A program made the position numbers and the translations under genes. A stretch of DNA of 64,000 nt, taken from NCBI GenBank assembly GCA_963814985.1, contig CAWFFV010000034.1, positions 186,001 through 250,000 of the forward strand, in the 5' to 3' direction. Shown here piece by piece: positions 1 through 9,880 of the stretch. Position 1 is the stretch's first letter. Every line of letters begins with the position of its first letter. Below the pieces are notes generated by a model, which ran no database searches, was not told the DNA's origin, and saw nothing but the letters and a program-made list of their open reading frames with translations. The stretch comes from CAWFFV01 sp963814985 (GTDB taxonomy: Bacteria; Chloroflexota; Ktedonobacteria; Ktedonobacterales; Ktedonobacteraceae).

Positions 1-711
1 GGTGTGATATTGTTTGTGAATTCTCATTCTAAGCCATCTGGGCAGCAATCTGCGGTAACAGGCCCCCCTAATATGAAAGCTACAGCAGTGGCACAGCTCA
101 CAGCAGTGGCACAGGCAAATATTATTCTGGCAGATCCTTTGAATCAGAATATTCATAATTGGCCGACAACTCCGGCTGATGTCTATGCATTTAAGGATGG
201 GGCATATCATATTACGGATCGTGGAGATCAGGGGCGTGCTACTGTTCTGCAAGCCAATTCTTTCGCTGGAGCGCTTGGGTATACGCTGACTATGCAGGAG
301 ATTAATGGGAATGATAATTCTAATAACAACTCCTTCGGTATGATCTTCCGCTTTAACCAGCAAACGAAGAATAATCAGGTCATCACCACATTCTATAGTT
401 TTGAAATGGTGAATATACAGGCGGGCGAGTATCAGCTCTGGAAGTACGATGATACTAAGGGAGCTACAGTTTCATCCTGGACGGAGATCTGGCATCAACC
501 ATTTGGAGGCGAGTTCCATCAGGGCCATGGTCCGCAAAGTGTTAATACCATCAAGGTTTTTATGGATGGGGGCAAGTTTACGTTTACGGTTGATGGGAAG
601 ATGATAAAGACCGTCGAAGATAATTCTCTCACGAGTGGTACAGTGGGCATGATTGTGAATCTCAATGAGACCGAAGTGGCCTTTAAGAATTTGTTGCTCA
701 CCCATCGTTAG
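1..711 (+). CDS. C-terminal part of a membrane sensor-type protein with a LamG-like extracellular domain (5' end outside window)
   Basis: The frame is open at the left edge, so only the C-terminal 236 residues or so are visible. It starts with what may be the end of a membrane segment, followed by an Ala/Thr/Gln-rich linker and a beta-rich domain of about 190 residues. The same linker and domain occur at the C-terminus of the next gene, with shared landmarks NIHNWP, YQLWKYD/YQFWKYD, a GEFHxGHG-like turn, FTFTVDGK and a final AFKNLLL strand. By analogy this is probably the extracellular half of another kinase-type receptor. The domain resembles concanavalin/LamG or DUF1080 folds, but I cannot name its ligand. 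The stop is TAG at 709-711. Confidence 0.7.
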   Translation, partial: GVILFVNSHSKPSGQQSAVTGPPNMKATAVAQLTAVAQANIILADPLNQNIHNWPTTPADVYAFKDGAYHITDRGDQGRATVLQANSFAGALGYTLTMQEINGNDNSNNNSFGMIFRFNQQTKNNQVITTFYSFEMVNIQAGEYQLWKYDDTKGATVSSWTEIWHQPFGGEFHQGHGPQSVNTIKVFMDGGKFTFTVDGKMIKTVEDNSLTSGTVGMIVNLNETEVAFKNLLLTHR

Positions 712-808
712 AAGCGCTTGTGATTTTAATCAAGTAAGGGGAAGCGGGGTGGTGCTTGGGATCGTAGTCGCGGTGGTAAATATCAATGGCAAAAAGAGGT
801 AAAGTTTG

Positions 809-3101
809 ATGAATCCAGAAACATTGATTGGAACGGTGCTGGGCACTTGTACGCTGCACAAGCTAATTGGGCAGGGAGGGATGGGAGCAGTGTTTCTGGC
901 TCAGCAGTCGCGCCCGCAGCGTCAGGTTGCTGTTAAAGTACTGTGGCCGGTGACTCCTCGGGCACTTGGCCAACGCACGGCATTTTTGGAATATTTCCGA
1001 TGTGAGACTGATGCGATTGCGGCTCTGGCTCATCCCAATGTTATGCCGGTCTATGAGCATGGAGAATATGGTGGGTTGGTTTATCGAGTGATGCCTTATA
1101 TTGCTGGTGGCACGTTACGTGATGAAATGGAACGACAGGGACCTTTGCCACTGGCACGAGTGGCAAACTATTTGCATCAAATGGCGGCAGCTTTGGATGT
1201 TGCACATGCGCATAGCATCATTCACCGAAATATCAAACCGACTAATATTCTAAAAACAGCAGAGGGACGTCTGCTACTAACCGATTTTGGATTAGGGAAG
1301 CTTCTTGCTGAGCGGCAGACAGCCCGGATATCCCCTACAGAGATAACCTATATTGCTCCGGAGCAGGTGTCTGGTGGAGAGGTTGATGCGCGTGCAGATC
1401 TCTATGCGCTGGGTGTAATTCTCTATCAGATGGTGACGGGGACGACACCGTTTATAGGTAATACAACGATGCGTGTACCCATACAATCACCTCGGATGTT
1501 GCGCGCAGATTTGCCTCCTGCCGTAGAACAAGTGATGTTGCGTGCACTTGCCGAGCGTCCGACGGATCGCTATCAACATGCGCAGGAGCTGGCCAGTGCT
1601 TTCCGCCTGACCCTGACAGCTGCCGGGATTTCACTGAATGATGAGGAGCATGGGCCATCACCGTCAGGTAATGTCACCAATAGATCCTTCTTGACTTCTC
1701 ACAGTCTTTTTGATCCTGCATGGCAATTGGCTATGGCAACAAAGAATAGTGAGCAGGAAGGGGCACTTGCCGCAAACCGCGACTTTTCGTTGCCACAACG
1801 GGAATCTGAGACACAGAAGATGGACATTGTAGCGAAAACAAGTATTCCTCTGCCTTCAGTGTCTGGTCTGTTGCCTCCGGAAAATGTCAATTCTCCAACA
1901 ATGAGAATGCGGCCACTTGCATTGAGACCTGTACCTCACACACCACCTCCATCTGCTGGTTTCCAATCGAACCAGCAGACGAGCAGTCTGACGCAAGGAG
2001 CGGGCGTGCCATTTCCTACTCCCATGCCATCTCATCAAGTGACTTCTATGGCCTCTTCTGTTTCTGTAATGTCATCTGCTCTAGCTAGCACAACCAGCCA
2101 GCTTACCCTTACTGGTGGGATGATACCGGGTGGCGATGCTAATGGGCAGGGGACATCAGCTACAGTCAAGCTTACACAACCTGTGAAGGTGGTCCAGGTT
2201 CCTGTTGCAGGGCAGCCTGGTCGTTATATGACGGGCTTCTTACCCGTGCTTCCTGCATTAGAGGAACCGCCTTCGCCTTTCATCATAAAGGGCGTTCCCC
2301 TGAAGGACCATCTCAAGAAAAATATGAAGGCAGTGATCCTGGTAGTTGTGGTCTTTTTGGTACTCCTTAGTTCTGGTACATTCTGGCTTGTCTCTTCACT
2401 TTCTGGTCAGACAACAGGAAAATCTTCCGCAGCACTTACCGCCAGGCCTGATCTGACAGCGACGGCAGCACTCCAGGCCAGCGCAACGGCTCAGGCAAAT
2501 ACCATTCTGACAGAATTCGCTGAGTGAAAATATCCATAACTGGCCTATTTCCTCTAACGGATCTAAATTGTATGTATTTCAGGATAATGCCTACCATATC
2601 GCTAATAATGATACGAATAATGTTGCTGCGATTGCTTTGTTGCCTGATGAAGTATTGCCTGCATCGTTCGCATATTCATTGGGTATACAGGCGGTAAAAG
2701 GCGATGAAAATTCTATCAATAACCAGTTAGGGATGATTATTCGCTATAGTACACACCAGCAGGATGGTAGGACTGTGAGCACCTTCTACTGCTTTGATGT
2801 GGCGAACGAGAAAGCGGGCGAATACCAGTTTTGGAAATACGATAATACGAATACGAATGTAAACCCCTGGACTAAGCTCTGGTCTCACTCATTCGGCCGT
2901 GAATACCATTTTGGGCACGGAGCGGCTAATAAAAACACTTTTAAAGTTTCTGTGAAGGGCAACAAATTTACCTTCTTTATCAATGGTAAACAGGTGGGAG
3001 CAAATCAAGATAATGCACTGACAGGTGGTCAAATTGGGATGTTGGTGAATTTGCAGGGATCTGAGGCAGCTTTCACAAATTTGATGTTAATGTATAACTA
3101 A
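809..3101 (+). CDS. Membrane Ser/Thr protein kinase with extracellular LamG-like domain, interrupted by one frameshift
   Basis: ATG 809 follows an AGAGGT ribosome site. Residues 1 to about 275 form a Hanks-type kinase: GQGGMG loop, VAVKVL lysine (K43), DFG (159-161) and an APE-like EQ. The catalytic loop reads HRNIKPTN, so the catalytic Asp is Asn (residue 141). A Pro/Ser/Thr-rich linker follows, then one membrane helix (about 506-528), an Ala/Thr linker and the same beta domain as the preceding gene. The frame stops at 2527, but one extra base near 2516 restores a continuous sequence matching the paralogue through NIHNWP to the stop at 3101. It is therefore one gene with a frameshift. The protein would sense an outside signal and signal, or scaffold, inside. 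Kinase activity is doubtful because of the Asn. Confidence 0.8.
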
Positions 3102-3146
3102 TAATTGGCGGCCTTCGTGGCTTTATTTTCGGGTGGGAGGTATCGG

Positions 3147-3593
3147 TTGATAAGTAGTATTCCTGGGATTCTTGCAGAAACCACTGTGACCATACTGGTT
3201 TCGAGAACCATTTCAGCTACCCTATGGATTACTGGTTTTCTGTCCGTACTCAATATTGCGTTAGCGCTTGCTTTTCGTAGAAGAAGGATAATAGAAGTAT
3301 TGTCCTATTATGCAGCTTTCGTTGTTGAGCTAGCAATTTTTGTCTTTGCGCTCTTGTTCTTTCTCGGTATTATTTCTGGTGTGCCTTATCACCTGCCTCA
3401 GGGATTGCCAGTGGATCGTGCGGAAATAGGGGCTGCTCTGGCTATCGGCATCGGATTATTTCCTGCTGGCTATTGGCACCGCATCAATGTCTCTGAGTTA
3501 CCTAAGCGCATAGCGGAAGATGCTAAGGTTATCAAGGGGCGTGATGGTGGTGTACATATTCGTAAAAATACGCCAGGCGAATGGATGAATTGA
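3147..3593 (+). CDS. Small multi-pass membrane protein of unknown function
   Basis: I chose TTG 3147 because GGGAGG lies just upstream; the open frame reaches back to 3105 without a ribosome site. The 148 residues carry about three hydrophobic helices (around residues 20-40, 55-85 and 95-112) and a basic C-terminal tail with KRIAEDAK. I recognise no family. It follows the kinase gene by 45 bases and may be cotranscribed. A perfect 34-bp inverted repeat lies immediately downstream. Confidence 0.55.
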   Translation: MISSIPGILAETTVTILVSRTISATLWITGFLSVLNIALALAFRRRRIIEVLSYYAAFVVELAIFVFALLFFLGIISGVPYHLPQGLPVDRAEIGAALAIGIGLFPAGYWHRINVSELPKRIAEDAKVIKGRDGGVHIRKNTPGEWMN

Positions 3594-3612
3594 GGTGGGA
3601 GATACAATGTGC

Positions 3613-3682
3613 TATCGTAACGCTTCAGAAGGGGTGTAGAGGAACAACTGTTCCTCTACACCCCTTCTGAAGCGTTACGATA
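3613..3682. terminator. Perfect 34-bp inverted repeat, probable terminator
   Basis: Arms 3613-3646 and 3649-3682 are exact reverse complements around a 2-base loop; the stem includes CTTCAGAAGGGGTG. It sits 20 bases after the stop of the small membrane protein and just before the promoter of the ABC gene. The stem is far longer than an ordinary intrinsic terminator and lacks a long T tract. Transcription termination is the likeliest role. Confidence 0.6.
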
Positions 3683-3690
3683 AAAATGCC

Positions 3691-3735
3691 TTGACAAAGG
3701 AAATTGCTATATGCTATATTGTTTATAGCATATAG
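3691..3735 (+). promoter_or_regulatory. Promoter overlapped by a palindromic operator, upstream of the ABC exporter ATPase
   Basis: TTGACA at 3691-3696 and TATATT at 3715-3720 form a good -35/-10 pair with an 18-base spacer. A 12-bp inverted repeat, CTATATGCTATA at 3707-3718 and TATAGCATATAG at 3724-3735 with a 5-base centre, covers the -10 and start region. This is the geometry of a repressor site (GntR- or TetR-like). No regulator gene is adjacent. Confidence 0.65.
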
Positions 3736-3784
3736 TTATATTAAATCACCGAGAAAGCGAAAAGAAATAAAAAGGATAGTCACC

Positions 3785-4637
3785 ATGACAACATTTCCCG
3801 AGCAGAATCCTTCTCACCCTCCAGCCTCTCTAGCACAAGCGTCTTCATCAGATACCAGTGCACCATATGCGGTTGTAACGCGTGATCTTGTGCGTGTTTT
3901 TGGTCAAAAGATGGCAGTAAGTCATCTGAATTTGTCAGTACGAGCAGGGGAATTCTTTGGTTTTCTTGGTCCCAATGGTGCAGGCAAGTCAACAACCATC
4001 AAAATGATGGTCGGCTTGTTACGTCCTACAGCGGGAAATGTCTGGGTTGGGGGTGTTGATGTGTGGCAGGATCCGCTGAAGGCACGTACTTTGATGGGTG
4101 TCTTGCCTGAATATCTCAATCTCTATGAACGATTGAGTGGAAGAGAATTTATCATGTTTGCTGGTCAGATGTATGGTGTTGCTTCAGTGGATGTGCGACG
4201 GCGAACAGAGGAACTTTTGCACGTCTTAGGGTTGGCTGGCGATGCTGAGAAGTTGATAGTGGATTATTCTGTTGGTATGCGCAAGAAAGTAGCTTTAGCG
4301 GCTGCTATCTTACATCGTCCGCAAGTACTCTTCCTCGACGAGCCATTTGAAGGGATTGATCCTGTTAGCTCTCGTGTCATTCGCGATATTTTGCATGAAT
4401 TGACGCAACGAGGCACAACCATCTTCTTTTCTTCGCATATCATGGAAGTTGTGGAGCGACTCTGTACGCGGGTCGGAATTATCAATCAGGGTATGCTGGT
4501 TGCTGAGGGTACGATACAAGAACTCGCGTGAGCGTGCCAGTGGAGACAATAAAGATGCCACTTTAGAGGACATTTTCCTGAATGTCGTTGGTGTACAGAA
4601 TGAAAGCCATAATCTAAGCTGGCTTGAAACACAATAG
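3785..4637 (+). CDS. ABC-type exporter ATP-binding protein, one frameshift near the 3' end
   Basis: ATG 3785 follows AAAGGAT. Walker A GPNGAGKST is at residues 62-70, the signature is the SVGMRKK type (162-168) typical of multidrug ABC-2 exporters, and Walker B FLDEP is at 183-187 with a downstream SSH switch histidine. The frame ends at 4531, but one surplus base near 4525 restores the family's usual tail, including a LEDIFLNVVG motif, to the TAG at 4635-4637. The protein would energise an ABC-2 exporter. The best partner is the membrane protein at 6786-8471, separated from it by an MFS gene. Confidence 0.82.
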
Positions 4638-4815
4638 TATCATTTTCTTTTAATACCCAGAAACCCATGGAAATTTGGTATAGTGAATAAAGATGAAACA
4701 AAAACAGGTTATTGTTATGTTTTATCTGAAGGTGAAAAAAGTAGCCAGGAGAAAAAATATCTTTGAGCTGACTAAAAATCGAGAATCTCAAAGAATATTT
4801 TCAGGAGAAGACTGT

Positions 4816-6639
4816 ATGGAAGAAACAACATCTATCTCGTCTGCACAACATCTACCCCCACCCAATAGTGGAGGCCGCCGTATACACGGTGTTGCACTTA
4901 TCAGCGTATTGGTTGCACTGATGTTCACACTCTTGCTTGAGTCGTTGGATCAGACGATCGTCGGCACGGCGCTCCCCAGGATTGTTGGTGACCTGCAGGG
5001 CTTCGATCGCTATGCCTGGGTTGTGACAGCCTACCTGCTGGGCTCGACGATGATGATTCCCATCATTGGCAGACTCTCCGACCAGTTCGGTCGTAAATGG
5101 TTCTTTATTGTCGGAATCTTGATCTTCCTGCTGGGTTCAGCGCTTTCTGGTACCTCGCAAACAATGAACCAACTCATAGCCTTCCGTGCCCTCCAGGGAT
5201 TAGGGGCAGGTACCGGCATCGCGCTCGTTTTCACCGTTATAGGTGATATTTTCCCACCTGCCGATCGTGCCAAATGGCAGGGCGTTTTCTCAGGTGTGTA
5301 TGGTTTCTCTAGCGTCGTAGGCCCTACTCTTGGCGGTTGGTTGACTGATCATGGACCACTGCTCGGAAATCTGGTCACTGATGCCACACGCTGGCGCTGG
5401 ATATTTTATATCAATCTGCCGGTCGGGATCATAGCATTAGTGGCGCTGCTTATCAATCTGCCTGCCGACATCTCAGGGCGCAGTAGTAGTAGCAGTGGTT
5501 GGGTTGCTGTGCGACGCATCGACTTTCTCGGTGCAGCTCTGGTTTCGGCTGCTACTGTCTGTCTTCTGCTGGGGCTGACCTGGGGGAGTGACCAGACATA
5601 TGACTGGAGTTCTCCTCAGGTGATTGGTACGCTGGTTGGGGCTTTCATCCTGTACGTGGCGTTCTTTATTGTCGAACGCTTCGCCACAGAACCAATTCTG
5701 CCACTTGATCTCTTCCGCAACCGTGTGTTCTCAGCAAGCTCGGCTCTCTCATTCTTGCAAGGCATGGTATTACTTACATTAATAATCTACCTGCCACTCT
5801 ACCTGCAAGGTGTGCTCGGCCAATCGGCCACAAATTCAGGTGAAATTATCACACCACTTACAGTGAGTCTGGTGATTGGCGCAGCCCTATCAGGCTTTGT
5901 GGTGGCCATCTCAAACGCTATCAGGCAATTGCCATCCTGGGTGCGCTGATTATGACTATTGGTGTGTTCCTGATGTCGCGTATGACAGCCTCAACCAGCC
6001 TCCTCGATAGCGGCAATCTTTATGGTCGTCGCAGGTATTGGCCTGGGCATGTTCTTCCCAATCATGACACTGGCGGTACAAAATGCGCTTCCACGTACAC
6101 GCCTGGGTGTTGGTACTGGTGCTGTGAGGTACCTCGGCCAGCTTGGCTCAACATTGGGTGTTGCTATTGTGGGGACGGTAGTGAACAATACCATTTCGAG
6201 TGATATCGTCACTCGCCTGCCGGCAGGCGCAGCGCAGCGACTCACACCCGCAGGATTGAAGTTTGCGACCAATCCACAGGTACTGATTAACTCGACCTAC
6301 CATGATAATGTAGTGCAAACAGCGGAGAGATTTGCTGTGGCAAAAGCTACGGCAAACATTCCTCCTGGTCAGCAGTATGATGCCATTGCTCATCAAGTTG
6401 CGATGCAGACGATTCATCTGTTGAATCAAGTCTTCGATGCACTCAGGCTCTCGCTTGCCGTCGCTACCCAGCGAGGCTTTGGGACGATCCTCTTCTTCTG
6501 TATAGCTACTCTTGTAGCGGTACTTTTCCTGAAAGACTTGCCCCTGGCAAAATCCTGGGAGGAAACAGGTAACCAGATGGCGAAAACTACCAGCCAGGAG
6601 GAAGTGGAAGCGCCTGTAGTGGAAACGCCTATGGTGTAG
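4816..6639 (+). CDS. DHA2-family (EmrB/QacA-like) 14-helix drug:H+ antiporter with two compensating frameshifts
   Basis: ATG 4816 follows AGGAG. The N-terminus has the family's LDQTIVGTALP motif in helix 1, motif A as GRLSDQFGRKW, and the antiporter motif C around GVYGFSSVVGPTLGGW. The frame stops at 5949. A missing base near 5913 gives KRYQAIAILGALIMTIG, and an extra base near 6012 returns to the original frame at IFMVVAGIGLGMFFP, which runs to the stop at 6639. The restored protein of about 607 residues has the usual DHA2 length. It lies between the ATPase and permease of an ABC exporter, suggesting a shared efflux role. Confidence 0.8.
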
Positions 6640-6785
6640 ACGCTTGTAGGGCCGTGCTGGTAGCTTTAACTTATCTCCCGGCCCTCCTTGCAATAATTCA
6701 CAGAGCCATGGTTGTATACTAACGATTAGTGTAATTGTCACGAAAACAAGATATTACCTCGACTGGCTGGAATAAGGAGCCTCTT

Positions 6786-8471
6786 ATGGTAATCCATGCA
6801 GATAAACTGCGATGGCTATTGTGGTTACGTTGGAAAATGTTCATACGTAATTTTACACGTAGCTCAGGCCGTGTGAGTCGCATTATAGGAACCATCTTCC
6901 TGGTACTGTTTGGCCTCCCCTTTATTGGTGGTATAGCGGTTGGCACATATTTTGCCTATCGCTACTTGCCTGCGCCGTCCAACACAGAAGTTTTGTTTCT
7001 TGTATTAACCGCCATCTACTTACTCTGGCTGATGCTGCCTCTCCTCGAATTTACCGTGAATGAGGGGCTAGATCTCTCGAAATTGGCTCTTTTCCCACTG
7101 ACGCGAGCAGAACTGATGGCGAGTCTGGTCATTTCTACATTGCTCGATATTCCAACGGTGGGGTTGTTTCTCGTTTTTGCCGCAGTCGTTGCTGGTTGGT
7201 CCCTCTCGGTTCCTCTGGCTCTCATGGCCCTCTTAGCCATGCTGGTTTTTTATATCCAGGTAGTTGGAATGAGCCAGCTTGTTCTGGCATTACTGATGCG
7301 CACATTGCAAAGCCGTCGCTTCCGCGATTTGAGCATCATTTTTGTTGCTCTCTTCTCGTCATCCTGTTATCTCATTCAGCTCTTTGTCACACATACGTTA
7401 GGATCGGCGAATTTTATCAATAGCTTGAATAGCGCTTCCTTTTCGCCTTACTTACAGTGGTTACCTCCTGGTATGGCGGCACGCTCTATTCAGCAGGCTT
7501 CGGTCGGTAATTGGGGAGCTAGCTTTGCCTGGCTGGCAGGTTTGCTTGTGGTCAGTGTGTTTGTTTTATATCTCTGGCAGCTTGTTGTTGAGCGTGGCCT
7601 GAGTACTCCTGAGTCAGGCGGAGGAAAGCGCGTTCGTCAGCGTAGACCTGAACCTGTGGTAGCTGCAGGGACTGCTAATGTTCCTGCCAGCATCAGAGAA
7701 CATGTGCTCTCCTCGCAAATTTTTGCTCTTGCTATCAAAGACTTAAAATACTTTCGACGCGACCCCCAATTGCAGGCGCAGTTTTTCCAGTCGATTATGT
7801 CCGTTTCTGTCTTGATCGTGGTTACACTGATCAACTCAGGAAATAATAATGGTATGACCTTTTTAGGCCCCTGGATGGTTATGCTGGCCCCCTGGTTTGT
7901 CTTCCTCTCACTCTATACCCTCTCTTATAATGTCCTGGGCATGGAGCGGCAGGGCCTGACAACGCTCTTCCTGTTTCCTATTGACCCGAAGCGTATCCTG
8001 TGGGGAAAGAACATCGTAGTGTCTCTTATTGGGAGTATCGAGGTCATCTTTCTGGTCATATTGTCTGCCTTTCTCTCGAAGCAATGGGGGATGATCTGGC
8101 CGGCTCTTGCCGTTGGGTTGGCTGGAATCTGTGTGGTTTTGGGTGTTGGCAACTTTACATCAGTCTTGTTACCACAGCGCATGCGACAGATACAGCGTGG
8201 TTTTCAGACAACTGGTAATCTTTCATCAGCAGGTGGGTGTCTGCGTAGCGTCATGTCGATAGCTACGCTTCTCATAATGCTGATTGTGCTACTCCCTGTG
8301 GTCGTTGCATTGGTTGTGCCTGTCATTTTTAATATGCAGTGGATATGGATATTTTCTATTCCGGCCTCACTGGCTTATGGTGTAGCCTTTTATATTGTGG
8401 TGACAGCGCTTGTTGCTCCCCGTATGATAACGAGAACCCCAGAAATTCTAGAGGCAACAACAAGGGAGTAG
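6786..8471 (+). CDS. Large ABC-2-type exporter membrane subunit
   Basis: ATG 6786 follows AAGGAG with good spacing; a longer frame reaches 6735 without a ribosome site. The 561 residues contain around 12 hydrophobic segments in two halves separated by a basic cytoplasmic loop (GGGKRVRQRRP, around residue 280-290). This resembles large ABC exporter permeases rather than the usual 6-helix ABC-2 unit. I infer that it pairs with the ATPase at 3785, the only ABC ATPase in the window. The substrate is unknown. Confidence 0.65.
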   Translation: MVIHADKLRWLLWLRWKMFIRNFTRSSGRVSRIIGTIFLVLFGLPFIGGIAVGTYFAYRYLPAPSNTEVLFLVLTAIYLLWLMLPLLEFTVNEGLDLSKLALFPLTRAELMASLVISTLLDIPTVGLFLVFAAVVAGWSLSVPLALMALLAMLVFYIQVVGMSQLVLALLMRTLQSRRFRDLSIIFVALFSSSCYLIQLFVTHTLGSANFINSLNSASFSPYLQWLPPGMAARSIQQASVGNWGASFAWLAGLLVVSVFVLYLWQLVVERGLSTPESGGGKRVRQRRPEPVVAAGTANVPASIREHVLSSQIFALAIKDLKYFRRDPQLQAQFFQSIMSVSVLIVVTLINSGNNNGMTFLGPWMVMLAPWFVFLSLYTLSYNVLGMERQGLTTLFLFPIDPKRILWGKNIVVSLIGSIEVIFLVILSAFLSKQWGMIWPALAVGLAGICVVLGVGNFTSVLLPQRMRQIQRGFQTTGNLSSAGGCLRSVMSIATLLIMLIVLLPVVVALVVPVIFNMQWIWIFSIPASLAYGVAFYIVVTALVAPRMITRTPEILEATTRE

Positions 8472-8536
8472 GGAACCTGCTATCAGGTGGAGTTGTATGA
8501 ACGAGACTGATTCTTTCTTCGCAAGGTACTGTACAA

Positions 8537-9742
8537 GTGTTACCCAACAGGATGGCTGAAGTCGCTGTCCTGTTTCTACGTTTAGGGTTTACTGCCTTTG
8601 GTGGACCTGTAGCCCACATTGCTATGATGCGCCAGGAAATAGTCCTGCGCCGCAAATGGATCAGCGACGAGCGTTTTGTGGATCTTATGAGCGTCGTGAA
8701 TTTAATTCCTGGACCAAACTCAACCGAGTTAGCGATTTACCTGGGCTATGCACGAGCCGGGTGGCCTGGTTTGCTGGTCGGCGGTGTCTGCTTTATTGGG
8801 CCTGCGATGCTGATCGTCCTGGCTTTTGCCTGGCTCTATGTGCATTATGGCTCTTTGCCGCAAGCTGTCTGGCTCTTTTATGGTATAAAGCCAGTCGTTA
8901 TTGCGATTATTGTTCAGGCCTTATGGGGTCTCTGTCGTACAGTTCTTCGACGAGTAATACCCATCGTTCTGGCTCTATTTGTGCTTGTCCTGTATCTATT
9001 GGGCGTGAATGAACTGGTGTTGCTGCTGAGTGGAGGCATTATCTTTAGCATTGTCCGCTGGATAGAGCGCTGCCGTAAAGCAGAAGTTGTGAGTGTGGTT
9101 CTCCCTTTCTCCTTTGGAAACATATTTGGGAATGTTACTAACAATGTTACTAACAATATACGCAAAATCTGGCCTCTGGCGACCTCTGGCGCGGGTCTTG
9201 CTGTGGTGACTATCCCTATTAGCTTGCTCACACTCTTTTTAACATTTCTCAAAATTGGAGCAACCCTCTATGGTAGTGGCTATGTTCTCTTAGCCTTTCT
9301 GCGTAACGACTTTGTACAGAATCTTGGCTGGCTCACAGATCGGCAGTTGCTCGATGCGGTCTCGATTGGTCAATTTACGCCAGGACCTGTCTTTACAACC
9401 GCGACGTTTATCGGCTATCTGGTAGCGGGATGGCAGGGTGCCCTCTTAGCAACGTTAGGGATATTTCTGCCATCCTTTGTGTTCGTCGCAATCATTCATC
9501 CACTGGCGGCTACCTTGCGCAGTTCTCCCTGGACCTCCTCCATTCTAGATGGGGTAAATATCGCAGCGGTCGCACTCATGGCTGGTGTCTTGCTTCAGTT
9601 AGGACGGAGCGCTTTCATCGATATCTTGACATGGGCTATCGCACTGGTGGCTCTGGTTATACTATTGCGCTTTAAGATTAACTCTTTCTGGTTGATCCTG
9701 GCTGGAGGGATAATAGGAATGCTACGGTTCTGGCTATTGTAA
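8537..9742 (+). CDS. chrA: Chromate transporter, long-chain CHR family
   Basis: The protein has the two-domain architecture of long ChrA proteins. The first domain has the diagnostic FGGPVAHIAMM and the NLIPGPNSTELAIYLGY motif; the second has GSGYVLLAFL and QFTPGPVFTTATFIGY. About 10-12 membrane helices are expected, and it would extrude chromate across the membrane. The GTG at 8537 has no convincing ribosome site. ATG 8497 has one (GGTGGAG) but is in another frame, so a one-base indel between 8497 and 8540 may hide the real N-terminus. It ends just before a long palindrome shared with the convergent gene. Confidence 0.85.
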   Translation: MLPNRMAEVAVLFLRLGFTAFGGPVAHIAMMRQEIVLRRKWISDERFVDLMSVVNLIPGPNSTELAIYLGYARAGWPGLLVGGVCFIGPAMLIVLAFAWLYVHYGSLPQAVWLFYGIKPVVIAIIVQALWGLCRTVLRRVIPIVLALFVLVLYLLGVNELVLLLSGGIIFSIVRWIERCRKAEVVSVVLPFSFGNIFGNVTNNVTNNIRKIWPLATSGAGLAVVTIPISLLTLFLTFLKIGATLYGSGYVLLAFLRNDFVQNLGWLTDRQLLDAVSIGQFTPGPVFTTATFIGYLVAGWQGALLATLGIFLPSFVFVAIIHPLAATLRSSPWTSSILDGVNIAAVALMAGVLLQLGRSAFIDILTWAIALVALVILLRFKINSFWLILAGGIIGMLRFWLL

Positions 9743-9770
9743 CTATTCAAGTGTTCTGTTCTTCACTGCC

Positions 9771-9859
9771 TACAGCAAACAGCGGTATTGTGTGGATGGT
9801 AGGGTTGGCGACCGACGGTCGCCAACCCTACCATCCACACAATACCGCTGTTTGCTGTA
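9771..9859. terminator. Perfect 44-bp inverted repeat between convergent genes
   Basis: Arms 9771-9814 and 9816-9859 are exact reverse complements with a single-base loop. It lies between the 3' ends of chrA (+) and the beta-propeller gene (-), so it probably terminates both. Its sequence is unrelated to the other long palindromes in the window. Confidence 0.65.
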
Positions 9860-9880
9860 TATCCTGTAGTTGCAGTAAGC

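Noticed and set aside
8497..8537. ATG 8497 as the chrA start
   Set aside because: It has a good ribosome site but the wrong frame, so it only works if an indel is assumed. I kept GTG 8537 with a caveat.
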